A DNA stretch of 64,000 nucleotides from Trema orientale (lineage: Eukaryota; Streptophyta; Magnoliopsida; Rosales; Cannabaceae): contig JXTC01000031.1 in NCBI GenBank assembly GCA_002914845.1, positions 90,632-154,631 of the forward strand. Direction: 5' to 3'. Shown piece by piece: positions 49,601-61,043 of the stretch (within the stretch, counting starts at the first letter, position 1; each line of letters starts with the position of its first letter). The notes under the pieces were generated by a model that was not told where the DNA came from, did not search any database, and saw only the letters and a program-made list of their open reading frames with translations. Position numbers and translations under genes: made by a program.

Positions 49601-52600
49601 TTTGCATGGGTAAAAGCAACGTTTATCTCCAACGTCTTTCTTATTTTATTTTGTTATCTTATAGTTTTGTAATTTGAATCCAAAAAACGTTCTTCCCAGG
49701 TTTTGGAATCTTTTAGACCTTTCGTTCTGAGAACGACTGTTCTTTACTCGTTAGTACATGATGTACAAACGTATGGCTCAAAGTTCATCATCATATATAC
49801 AGCTTATTCAATTTTCCTTAACGCTTGTTGCTGATAACACAATCATTTTGAATTAATCTTTCTGTCTAGGCATGAGTCAAATGTCATTAGTGAAATAGTC
49901 GAAGAAGTTTCACGAGTATTGGACCTCACATTTCCACCAAGCGGAGACAAGGACTTGGTGGGAGTGGGATCCCGTGCAAGGAAATTAACGGAATCATACT
50001 TGGACAAGGATGGCGGAGTTCACACCGTAGGAATTTGGGGCCCAGGAGGGATCGGCAAGACAACAACTGCAAAAGAAGTGTTCAAAAACATTCGTGGCAA
50101 CTTTGAAGCTTGTGGTTTTGTTAACGTTAGAGAACTATCAGAGAAACAAGGTCTAGATTACGTAAGACGACAACTTCATGAAATGTTGTTGGACCAGAAA
50201 GTAAAGAAACAAGATGTCGATGATAATAATCTCAGGAGGAGGTTGGTTTCTAAAAAAGTGCTCATTGTCCTAGATGATGTTGACCATATTAAACAAATAG
50301 AGAATTTAGTTGGGAAGGCTGATCAACAGCCTAGTTGGTTTGGTCAGGGGAGTAGGATCATCGTAACAACTAGGGATAAGCACTTGCTGAAGAGTTATGG
50401 TGAGGATAACATCTATGAGATTGAGAAACTAACCGACGATGAAGCCCTTCGGCTCTTATGTCGAAGAGCCTTCATGAAGTATGATCCTGAGGATGAGTAC
50501 CGTGAGCTGTCCAAAAGTGTTGTGAAATATGCTCAAGGACTTCCCTTAGCACTTGAGCTTCTAGGTTGCTTGTTGAATGGGAGAAGCATGGATGAATGGG
50601 TGGATGCGGTGAATCGTCTTGAACAAAACCCTACCAATGAGATGTGCAAGACATTACAACTAAGTTATGAAGGTTTAGAAAAGCCAGAGAAGCAAATTTT
50701 CTTGGACATAGCATGTTTCTTCAAGGGAGAGGACAAACACCGCGTGAAGAGGTTACTTGAAGGTTGCGGGTTTCATCCCATCATCGGATTAAGCATCCTT
50801 GTTGAAAAGTCTCTAATAACCATCGAAGAAGGGAAAATATGGATGCATGATATGGTACAGGAAATGGCTTGGGAAGTCGTTCGAGAAGAAAAGCCAGAAA
50901 CCCGGCTTGGTGAACGCAGTAGGATATGGCTTCATGATGATTCTATAGAAGTACTTACAGAAAACAAGGTAAACGTTTTCCTTTTATTTATTTTACTTTC
51001 AAGCAATTATAATCCCAAGTACCAAATTTGTATTTAGTTTTACTAAAGAAGTACTCGTATCATATTAAAAAGATATACTTTCTTATATACATGCACCTAT
51101 ATAACCTAAATTGGCCTTGAAAACGACATAATTTTTAATAAGAGAAAGAAAGAGGAAATTTTCGCAATAATCCTTGTATATTGTCACTTCTTAACATATA
51201 TAAGGGGCAAAATTAAATTGGTTTTAATACAAAACTACATAATTAAATAAATTTTCAAAAGACATACAATATGGTGATTATTAGAGAGAAAGAAATACTC
51301 TCTCTTTAACCGTCAAAATTTGTATATTACTGTTGTTTTATATATATAGTATAAGTAAATTCTTATGTACAATTAATATCTCCTACATGTACATGCCGAG
51401 AAATATATACATATAGTTGCCAATCTAGTAGATATTTTTTTTAACATATATATAAATATTTTTTTTAGTTGTTAGATCATTATTAGATGATAATCTAACG
51501 ACTGTAATGATATACATGAAAAGACGTACATTATTAATGTTATTTCTCTTTTTTATTTTTTTAAAAGACGTGCATGATAAATTTTACTTGGGGATAATGA
51601 ACTATTATATAGAAATATTTAGAAATATGTAATGGATTGATGCCAATACATAATATATGTAGAAATATGTATATGCATTTGTATTTGTAGTGAATTATTA
51701 GACTTTTTCTTTCATGTTATATAGTATGCAAGGAATACATATCTGTTAATTTGATTATTGGCATATAGGGAACAGGAGATGTTCAAGGCTTATTTCTAAG
51801 CTGGAGTGGAGAAGAGAAAGTAGTACTATTGAATGCTGATCCGTTCTCTGAGATGAAGAACATAAGATTGTTGAAAATTTGTAATGTCTACTTTTCGGGT
51901 TGCCCTCAATACGATCTTTCCAAGAAATTAAGGCTATTGGAGTGGCATGGATATCCCTTGGAGACACTGCCCTCAAGTTTTCGACCGGATAAGCTTGTGG
52001 AACTCACCATGCCCAATAGCCGCATTGAAAAACTTTGGAAAGAGACCGAGGTACAAATTATTTATATAATTTGTTATTTGATCGTGTTTTGTATTTTGAA
52101 TTAGAACTTTTAATCATATTATTGTTTCGTATTTTCGTTTTCTTTTATTGAATTATAATAATAATTTAACTTCAACGTACTTTTTCTTTTTTTGTTTTAT
52201 AATAGGTTTATGAAAAGCTAGTACTGATTAATCTAAGAAACTGCCAATATTTGATCAAGACCCCAGACTTTAGTAAGGTTCCAAATCTCGAAAGCTTGAT
52301 CCTTGAAGGTTGTGAAAGATTAACAGAGGTTCACCCATCACTTGGAGTTCATCATCATCTAGTCACATTGAATTTGAAGTACTGTAGACGTCTTGAGAAG
52401 CTCCCAAAAAGCATCAACTTGAAAGCTCTTAAAACTTTTACACTTGCCGGATGCTTAAACTTGAGTGAATTTCCAGAGATTGTGGGGGACATGAAAAATT
52501 TATCCGAACTTGATTTAAACGGGACCGCCATAAGGGACTTGCCGGTTTCAATTAGCCGTTTGACAGGCCTTATTTTATTGACCGTAGGTCACTGCAACAA

Positions 52601-55600
52601 TCTTTTCAGTCTTGCAGGGAACAGCATTTGTAACCTAACGTTCTTGAAGTATCTAATCATTTCAGACTCCTCGAATATTGACACAGTACCTGAGAACCTA
52701 GGGAACTATTTGGAACACTTGGAGCAATTTTTTGCAGATGGAACATCTATAAGAAAAGTTCCATCTTCCGTTGTACTTATGAAGAAGCTCAAAATATTAT
52801 GTTTCCGCGGATGCAGAGGCTTGCAATTGCCTAATTCACTCTCAGGCTTATGCTCTTTGATAAAACTGGATCTGAGCTTCTGTGATCTAGCCGAAGGAGC
52901 GATTCCTGCTGATATTGGCAGCTTATCATTACTTGAACATTTGAATTTGAGTGGCAACCACTTTACAAGCATACCTGAAACCATCTCTCAACTATCTCAG
53001 CTGAGAGAGCTTTTGTTGTTTGGATGTTGCATGCTTCAATCGTTGCCAAACAATCTTCCGCCGAGTCTAGAAGATATAGATGTAAGCGATTGTTATGCGC
53101 TCCGAATCTCAGATGATATGACAACACGGGTTTCTGAAAATGGATTCCCTGTCATAAGTTCCAACAACAAATTTGGTTTTATTGGAGATTCTAAGAACTC
53201 ATTCGGTCCCATTGATAAAGGTTCGACAGTTGGCACACCACTTACAATGCCTGAAGAACTCTTGACTAAATTCTTTGAGGTGTCTCTCTCTCTCTCTAAA
53301 TATCCTTCTTTAATTCCCTGGCCGTTTAGCAACAAAGTTTTTCTCTTTGTTTTCTTACTTGTTTTTCTTGCAGGAAAAAATTAATGATAAAAAGCAGTTC
53401 GAGTTTCGATTTCCTTTCACCTATAAAGTTTTAGAGTGTTGTGACAATTGGAATACCGGTTCTTCTATAATGATCAAACCATCTCCAGACCAAGATCATC
53501 GTTATAATATAAGGAAGGGAATAGCCGTTTTCATTGTTTTCGAAATCAAGGAGCGTGGAATCTTTTCCGGTGAGGATATGAAATCTGAAAAGATTCATTG
53601 TCACATTCACACTGAGGAAGGTCGTGTGGAGAACTTCTTTTCATTCATGGACTTCAAGGACTTCAGAGTTGGTTCATTCGTAGCTTGTTCCTACACACCG
53701 CAAGACCAATTTCCTCGGAAGTTGAATCAAGAAAGTCAAGTTATTGGAGTTTCATTTTCAGCGAATACATCAAATATAGAGCTCAGAAAGTGTGGGATGC
53801 ATTTCATCCATGAACTAAACATGAAAGAATTCTCTTACGAATTGGCTATGTGTAATCCTAGCGCTAAACAGTTAGAAGGAGAGGTGAGTTTTGGTCAACA
53901 TTGTCTTCAATTGTTAGATGAGGCAATAATAGAAACTACGAGGACAATTTATCATGGTGATATTCAACCACATCATGAAGCTGAAGACGATTACAATGCA
54001 GAGGATATAAGTGACCCAACTATTCAAATGAGACGAGATGTAGAGTCATTGCTGTCGAGACTTTATCAGGTATAACACTAATTTATCTTTGTTTTTATCT
54101 TTATTTGTCTCTCTCTTTTTGATCCCTCAACTCAGTTCAGTTCAATATCATGCATTTTACGTGTGCACAGGGACGCATTGCACGTACGTGCACTTTCTTC
54201 TTCTTGATGCCCCCAATATTACTCTCACCGTGGTTCTTCCATCACTCTTTGGGGGATACGACATTCTGTTGTTACCTTCCTCCAAATTTACACGACGATA
54301 AAAGCTGGTTAGGGTTAGAACTGTATGTTGTATTTGATAGACGCCAATATTCAGAAAATCCGACCCTCTTGCTTGGTGTTGAATTGTACGTCCATGCAGG
54401 AAGTAACACATTGCCTGTTCTGAGATATGACATAATCATAAACGGTTCCGTTTTAGGTCCACAACTTGTTTTGTATCATATACCCCGTGGGAGTTTACCA
54501 GAGCAATTGAATCAAAGTACTGGTATTAGCGTTTTGTTCACATCCACCACCCAAGATGTAGAGGTTGAATTTTGTGGAACTGGATTACTATATGAGAAAG
54601 AGTCTAAACGTCTAGTCAAACACATAAGCATCATGACATTGGGGAGACCAGAGATCCTTTCTTCACTTCATCAACAAGCTGAAAGTCTTGTTCTACAAAT
54701 GGAAGAATTTTGTGGTAACACGGATATTGGTGAGCACAATGGTGGGGAACGGGGTCCTGAGCCTGATTTCAGTTACTTTTCTACCTTTCAAAGGTTAGAT
54801 ATTACATACTCGTACAGTCAATTTTGTCTAGCGAATAGTATTCAAGTGCGTATATTAATCAACATTTTTCACAATACAACTACGTATTAACATTTTCCTT
54901 CTTGAACTTTGCAGCAAAAAAGAGGTGATTGAATCCTTGACTAAGCTTTTGATTCACATGGAATCAATGACAAAAGATGTTTCTAATTCAACATTGCAGA
55001 ATTATAGGTATGGTCTTCGAGACCAGCATGGTTCTAATGAAGAATATTACTCCATATCAGAAGTATTATTACACAGCCACAACATACTCAGTCAAGGGCC
55101 TGACCAACGAAGTGGAGCTTTAATGTATCCAAATTTATATCATTCACATGTAATGGTTGAGACTCTAATCCATGGAAATGATTTTGAGACGTGGAAAAGA
55201 AACCTTCGGATTATTCTTGAAGGAAGCTTCAATACTTGTGGCCTAGTCACTCTCAGCTTAAAAGGACATATACTTTCAGTGTTAAGGTATTTTGATCATC
55301 GATCAGCATTCAATTTCAATTTTCCCAGTAAGGAAATTCCAAAATGGTTTGATCACCAGGGCGGCTTGTCTACATCGAAAATCCAACTACCTCCAAATTT
55401 CCATGAAGATAAGAAATGGATGGGACTTGTTATATGTGCCACTTTTTCCGTCCACGAGCAACCAAGTTCCTTCTCGGAGTCAACTTTCAAGATTCTATGT
55501 CACTTAACGACCAATAGATCTTGTGTGAATGTAGCCCCTCTGCATTCCATCACTAAAGATAAATTTAGTTGGCTGCACGTTCGTGGGTGCATTTGGCTAA

Positions 55601-57783
55601 CTTATGTACCTCATCATCAATTGCTTACAGACTTGACGCAAGCTAGTTATATATCAGCAAGAATCTATAATCCTTCTCCCGACTTGATGGTGAATAAGTG
55701 CGGCATTCGTCTTCTCTATGAACAAGACTTGTCAGAATTTAAGCAAGCAATAATGCAATGTTGGACCTCCTTCTTTGATGATTTGGATCCCATTTTTGGA
55801 TTTGTAGCGGATGAGAATGGAAAGCTACTTCATGATGTTAACAAGCCTGCAGTGAAAATAACTAGAGGAATGAGTGATACGGTTCCACAGTCAATAAATC
55901 CTCCAAAATCAAATTACCAGGTATCTGTCTATCTATCTTTCTACATATCATTGGAGTAAACATTTACTCCGGACTCTTTTCCTTTCTTTTGTTCTTCACT
56001 CTCTCCTCCTTTCTTTCTCTCATTGAAGTTTGCATCTGATTTTCACAGGACTTTGATGGAGAATCAGTATACAATGCATGTTTCCCTCCTACTGAATCTT
56101 TTCTAACGTGGTTCGCGAATCTTAGTTATGACCATTTAGCGACCATCAATCTACCAGAGGGTCTATATAGTGATGTCAATTGGATAGGATTGGCTCTATG
56201 TGCATATTTTTCAAACCCTGATGATCAAAAACAAGTTGCAACTACCTCCCTCGACAATTTTGATTCAGAGTTGAATCCCTACTACCTCTTTTGTCATTTT
56301 GAAACTGATAGAGGTAATTCACAATCTATTCATCGATATCAATATGAACGGAGTGATGGAAACCCCTATGAGTTAGATTATAGGAAAGAATTCATTTGGG
56401 TTTCTTTTTTATCACGTCGTCGGCTTTTGGAAACCATTCAATCATCTGATCAGTTAGATGAGTGTAGAATCCTGGAGGCTTCATTTGGATGTGATGTGCT
56501 AGGCATGGTGGTGAACAAGTGTGGTCTTCGTCTCTTATACCAGCATGACCAGGAGGACTTTAAGCAAGTACTAAATAAGCTCATGGATTGCCAACAGCCA
56601 TACCAGGTTTTTCTAGCTCTTACGTAGTGTCCTTTCTCTTTGATCTCCTTATTCTATCACTCTCTAGAATTATTTCATATGCGTGCGTCTTTCGTATAGG
56701 AGCCCAAGGCTGAGGATGAAATTCTTCATGTTCCTTTCATCACACCGGTAAATATTACTATCCTTTCTTTTTGTTTACTTCTGTTAATTCTCGTAAGAAT
56801 CCTTGATTAACTTTGAACTGTGAGCAGAACGCAAATAGTCCCGTTTTCGTCCAGAAAAAATATCAAGAAGCAAAACAGTCTCCTCTGGTGTATGATCCTA
56901 TACAGGAATTTAATTACGAGATCGGATTTTCTTCAGCCAGACCTACTAATCCACAGGTTGATGTACTCATACACTAGTAGTTTTTCACATTCTTTAGGGA
57001 AATTAAGCTTCGATTTACTTTGTTAGTTTACCATGTGTGGTGTTCTAAAGTACCGAAACTATTTTTTCAACCTTGCCCCAGGTTGCAACTTTAGAAGACA
57101 CCATGAATGATCCATCTATCGCTGAGTTGGATGCCATTATAACTGATATCCAAAATTGTCTTAATGGCAAGGGAAATACTAAGCCAGAGATTAGAGAAAA
57201 TGATCTTTTGCCAAGCTCAGAGGCTATCAACCGCGCAAAGAAAATCTTACAGCAGTTCATGGGGATGGAGATGAGTAATTTAATTCACCCTGGGAGAAAA
57301 TCTGAACTTAAAGACTCTCTTTCAATCTTATTATCTACCAAAAACGTCTTTCCTAACGATATGGTGGATGAAATGACCAAGTTCTCAGAAATGTTCAACC
57401 AACATTGTCATCGGTATGAGGCTGCTCAAAAAGATCTTGAAGAAGCAAAAAGAAAGGAAATTTCTGTTGTTGATCTTCAGAATAAGTTGAAGCAATTCAC
57501 TTGTGAACTTAAACCTGTGAAGATGGAACTTGAAACTATCGACGGAGAGATTGCGGATCTAGATAAGAAACTGACTGAGAAGAAAGCATTAAGGGAAAGG
57601 CTGAGAAGTAGTTTTGAAGATCTAAAAGGCCAAGCAATGTCCACAAAACAAGCATTATTGGAGGCAAAGAAAGATGCGGAGGTAGTTGGTAGAAAGAAGA
57701 AAGAGGCTGAGGACTGTGCCAAGGAGTTTGAGGATGGATGGCAAACTCTAGTGGATTGTTGTTCTCAACATATATTTGACTAG
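45749..57783 (+). CDS. Giant TIR-NBS-LRR receptor with repeated post-LRR modules
   Basis: An intracellular immune receptor of the TNL class. Exons: 45749-46248, 49870-50968, 51769-52050, 52206-53279, 53374-54069, 54171-54793, 54915-55920, 56049-56606, 56700-56747, 56828-56956, 57082-57783; every junction is GT-AG and keeps frame, for about 2,238 codons. TIR (19-166): YDVFLSFRGEDTR, likely NADase Glu94 in STWCLDEV. NB-ARC: P-loop GPGGIGKTT (Lys230), LDDVD (301-305), GSRIIVTTRD (327-336), GLPLA (390-394), MHD (492-494). LRRs fill about 540-960. Residues 986-1946 (exons 5-8) hold four C-JID/post-LRR-like modules, most ending in a KCG(I/L)RLLY-type motif. Residues 2006-2238 are a charged coiled coil. 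Usual TNLs have 1,100-1,300 residues; Ma of Prunus is similarly extended. All key residues are intact. Exons 9-10 are the least certain, and a split into two genes is not excluded. Confidence 0.85.
46311..46560. mobile_element. MITE family B, copy 1
   Basis: Ends ggttgccaatccagtaggta and, inverted, ggcaccaattcaataggaat; interior has agccgttggattatcgttag. It lies in TNL intron 1. Relatives: 48302, 49049 and 51416. Confidence 0.7.
46628..46655. repeat. (TA)n microsatellite
   Basis: About 13 TA repeats in TNL intron 1. Confidence 0.9.
46947..47955. mobile_element. MITE family A, outer copy split by another
   Basis: The left arm (gggatattatatttttatac, from 46947) and right arm (ending gtgtaattaacc, to 47955) belong to one family-A element; the intervening 47215-47743 is a second member with its own 9-bp duplication. 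No outer duplication was found. Confidence 0.7.
47215..47734. mobile_element. MITE family A, nested inner copy
   Basis: A 520-bp element starting gggataattacatttttata and ending gtgtaactaaccc, with perfect 9-bp duplications tttaaacta at 47206-47214 and 47735-47743. It inserted into an older family-A MITE within TNL intron 1. Confidence 0.85.
48302..48508. mobile_element. MITE family B, copy 2 (degraded)
   Basis: Contains the family phrases ctaatccaatatgtatttt, cataggtatt and gtcgttagataataatccaa. Ends are approximate. TNL intron 1. Confidence 0.5.
49049..49296. mobile_element. MITE family B, copy 3
   Basis: Left end ggtgcatgggctataatc, right end tctactgaattagtgcgc, with tagctgttgaatcatttatc inside. 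TNL intron 1. Confidence 0.6.
51416..51645. mobile_element. MITE family B, copy 4
   Basis: Starts gttgccaatctagtagatat and carries gttgttagatcattattaga and aacgactgtaatgatatac. It lies in TNL intron 2 (50969-51768), the only notable feature of that intron. Confidence 0.65.
53374..56606 (+). other. Four successive C-JID/post-LRR module exons
   Basis: Exons 5-8 of the TNL each encode one module. Shared marks are an opening such as LPPNFHEDKKWMGL (module 3), LPPNLHDDKSWLGL (module 2) or LPEGLYSDVNWIGL (module 4), a middle beta-rich part, and a close: KCGMHFIHE, FCGTGLLYE, KCGIRLLYE, KCGLRLLYQ. C-JID is the jelly-roll/Ig-like domain after the LRR in TNLs such as Roq1 and RPP1, where it helps bind the effector. 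The modules are divergent rather than fresh copies. Confidence 0.75.
57082..57783 (+). other. Coiled-coil C-terminal exon of the TNL
   Basis: The last exon (233 codons) is rich in Lys, Glu and Leu with heptad-like spacing from about SVVDLQNKLKQF to KKKEAEDCAKEFEDGW. Before it lies a segment, SELKDSLSILLSTKNVFPND, that looks like a folded helical domain. I do not recognise the family. It is not a usual TNL part, so it may be an integrated domain or a neighbouring gene's exon. Confidence 0.65.
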
Positions 57784-58559
57784 TTGGTTTGTTGCACTAC
57801 TTTAATTAGCATTTCGAAGTTTTAATATGTGCGGCCAATAATAACAATAATAATCTAGACATATGTTTGTTTAACTCCTTAATCGTAATACTACCAGCTA
57901 CTTATGTGGTGTGGTTTCATTTGCTAGAATAATTAAGATGATAAAGGTGACTACTAAGGCAAGGGTGTTGTGTTGTGGAATTGAAAGAATTCTAGTTTTA
58001 GACATATAAATGCAGCCTATGGCTATTCGTATTTGCCAATGTCCTTGTCTTTTTCTTCAACATATTACAAGTTTAAAACCATACACCATTCAGATTATCA
58101 AACAAAAACTCAGAAATTATTTTACAAAACTCTGTTGGCTAACTCTAATACCAACAACACAGGAGCTAAGTTGGACTACAACGGGGGAACAGAGCAGAGT
58201 CACTCAAAATTTAATAATGAAATTAGATAAATAATTTCTGGATATAAAGAGATGGAAGCAGCAAATACCAAATTCAAATTACCTTAGATTCAGATTTTTT
58301 AAGGTGCAGAACAGGGGCTTCCATGTTCTTCGGCGGCGAGATACTGAGGAAGTGAGGGATATAATTGACATTTTTGAGACATAATTGAAGTGAGGAACTA
58401 TTTCACGATTTGTTTCTTATCAAAGGACATAATTGCAAACGAAAAATAATTAAGTCACTTAACAAATTAAATGGTGTTTAATATTTATACGATCTCCGAG
58501 TATGATTGGAAATTTCATTTGCATGCATATTCACCCACCAATAAATCAACTACTTACAT
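57784..58559. other. TNL 3' flank, no further gene
   Basis: Presumed 3' untranslated region of the TNL and AT-rich intergenic DNA. Short frames near 58010-58234 are not recognised. Confidence 0.5.
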
Positions 58560-58782
58560 AATCATCTTACAATTACTTGGCTTGTGACTCTTTTGATTCA
58601 AATTAACCTAGCTTGACATCATTTTGACCCGAGGGTTTTAAACTTCCAGAGGCAATTGTTACATCTTTTATTGTGTGATCTCGATTTTTAGGCATCGAAG
58701 CGTTACCCCAATCAAGTTTACAAAAGAAGAGTGTTATATATCCCCCAGAAATTGACGTAAAATGACCACTCATAGTATTCAT
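58560..58782. repeat. Dispersed repeat D, copy 1
   Basis: Matches 61795-62098 in the same orientation: acttggcttgtgactctttt, cattttgacc, accccaatcaagt, acaaaagaagagtgtt and aaaatgaccactcata recur in order. Nature unknown. Confidence 0.75.
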
Positions 58783-59412
58783 CGATCAGGTTTAAGTTCA
58801 TCAATTCCGAGATCGTCGTCTTTAAATGCGAATCTTCAACTCTGCAATTTTTGGACTCTAACTTGTTGACAACTTTTGACAAATTTCCTGTGATCATAAG
58901 GAGATTGCAAACGAATATATGGTTTTTTCTGCCCGTTGTAGTTGGAAGTAGTATGGCTTCCTCGCACAAAGAAACGGAAGACAAGGAAAAGAACAGAGCT
59001 AATAATCTTCCATATGGAACCATGTTTGATACAATTGGACTTCAACTCCTGTACATGATTTTGGCAATTATATATACATGGATTTTATTCGTCGACCAAC
59101 AAATTAATCTATTCCCATAAATGCGTAATTCATCATTGATTTCTCACCATTATGCATGGCACAGTTATAACAGGTGAATAAAGAACAAAGACAGAATACA
59201 TATATACATAGCAACGAAAATCAATGTAAATGCAGAAAATAACATTAAAATTCCAACAGTAACGCATTTTTTTTTCCACTTCTTTTCTTGAGAGAGATCA
59301 ATAACACTACATTTGGACTTAAATCACATGTCTCCGAATCCTTTCCATCGGTTAAAAAATAACACCTTATTAAAAATGCTAGCTCACACACTTAATAATG
59401 AGACCCAATGTG
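58783..59412. other. Unrecognised frames on both strands
   Basis: A plus-strand frame of 89 codons (58851-59120) and a minus-strand frame of about 100 codons (59023-58718) overlap. Neither shows a family motif I know, and the minus frame runs into repeat D, so I call no gene. Confidence 0.4.
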
Positions 59413-59640
59413 CCATGTTCGGTAGGAGGGAAAAGTAAAAAAAAATAAAGAATTGGAGGAAAAGTGAAGGAAAAAAGTTATTTGGTAGCATGAAAAATGA
59501 AAATAAATGAAATAGAAATTAAGATATCACGAGCTTATAGCTCATGTGAAAAAAACTCCTCGTTGAGGAGTATGAGGTATGGGGATCCAACCCCACCCTC
59601 CTCCCCACTCCTCATATTAATCTAACAAGGTATCAAAAAA

Positions 59641-59671
<31 letters not shown>

Positions 59672-59750
59672 AAATTAAGGTGGAAAAATAATGGTGAGGC
59701 CCACAAAAATTCCTTCCCCCCAATACAATGGAGAGAAAAATTATTTACCA
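59413..59750. mobile_element. MITE family C, copy 2, with a SINE inside
   Basis: Starts ccatgttcggtaggaggg and shares aagtgaaggaaaa, ttatttggtag and aatggagaga with 27252-27568. A SINE with an AAAT tail (59525-59671) interrupts it. Confidence 0.55.
59525..59671 (+). mobile_element. tRNA-derived SINE with target duplication
   Basis: A box tagctcatgtga and B box ggatccaacccc are spaced as in tRNA-derived SINEs. The unit ends in about nine AAAT repeats and is flanked by aaattaag at 59517-59524 and 59672-59679. It sits in MITE C2. Confidence 0.75.
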
Positions 59751-59759
59751 AATAAGTGG

Positions 59760-61043
59760 AATTGAATTTACTAAAATATTCTTATGTACTAATTTAAAAA
59801 TTATAATAAAAATGATAAAATGATTATTTTAATATAAACTATTATTATTTTGTAAGCTTTAGTTTGGATTTGCAGTACAATTCTTGTTTCAATTTTTCTA
59901 GGCAGTAATAATTACCAAATTTTGTACTCCATTTAATATGTTGAGATTTATATTTATTTTAGAGGATTATCAATTTTGGCTCCATATGTGATGAAAGAAA
60001 AGACAACCTATAAACAATTTGCAAAATTAGAACTTTTACTTAATGAAAATTTCAAAATTATCCCCAATTCGACCTTAGTCAAAATTTTTTGACCAAGTCG
60101 AAAAAGTCAAAAGTGAATGAGGCTGCGACAGGAAGACAGACGACCGTATTCGACCAAGTCGAGATTTTTTTACTACAATCGAATGATAGCTTGACTTTAG
60201 TCAAAAAATTTCGAAAGGGTTCAAAAATTTTTAGCCGCCAGTTGAAAATCAATCAAATTGGCAGAGAGAGACAGTAGTATAAATTCGATCACAGTCAAAA
60301 TTTTTGGACCTAGTCACATGAGTGCACACATAGCTATTACATTATCTATATTAATTAAGAAAAAAAATTGGATTAAATATAGTAATGATCTCTGAATTAT
60401 ACTCATTATATCACTTTGTCCCCAAATTTTTAACTTATATAATAACGAGTTATGAATTATATAGTTATTACAATAATACCTCTTTTTGTCACAAAATATT
60501 AGTTTTTTTAACCGAAAAATAGTCATAAAAATAGTCATAGACAAAGCGTATAACTGTCTATTATTTACTTATATGAGTGAGAATCTCATTTTTAGCTATA
60601 ATTAACTATGCGCTTTACACAAGACTTATTTTTGTTAAAAATTTAATAGTTTGTGAAAAAATAATGGTTATTGCTTCGATAATTGTATAAGACTTGGTAA
60701 TCTATTGTGTAAGTTAAAAACTCAAATTTCTTTATTGACCACAGTTACCAAACCGTGTGCACTATAATGACTTATTTGATAAAAAAAAATTAGGGTTTTT
60801 ATATTACTCAATTTGATAAATTGAACAACAAAGACCCTATTTATAACTTGTTAGACATGTAAAATTTCGAAAAACTAATTTTTATTAGTAGATTATATCA
60901 TTTAGTTTGTATTACAGTTGTCTTTTTAAATTTCTATTAGTCATAAATGGTAGCTAAATTATTAATTCATTTTTATGTAATCTAGAAATCTTTATTTAAA
61001 TGCTTTTTACATTTTTCGTAGTTGAATTCTATGTGAAATAGTC
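59760..61043. other. Intergenic, repeat-like, no gene
   Basis: Around 60070-60318 the phrases gtcaaaa and ttgacc recur in several orientations. The rest is AT-rich and probably belongs to the hAT element whose coding remnant follows. Confidence 0.45.

Larger units (their letters stand above)
46249..49869 (+). other. 3.6-kb first intron of the TNL, MITE-rich
   Basis: The intron lies between the TIR and NB-ARC exons. It carries three family-B MITEs, a nested pair of family-A MITEs and a TA microsatellite (about 46628-46655). No nested gene is seen; the frame at 49411-49677 is not recognised. Confidence 0.8.

Noticed and set aside
53347-53373. Start of a separate gene at exon 5 of the TNL
   Set aside because: The open stretch before exon 5 is intron with a good acceptor (ttgcag), and the reading frame joins exon 4 in phase.
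58851-59120. 89-codon plus-strand frame with a hydrophobic C-terminus
   Set aside because: No family match; an equally long frame overlaps on the other strand, so neither is supported.
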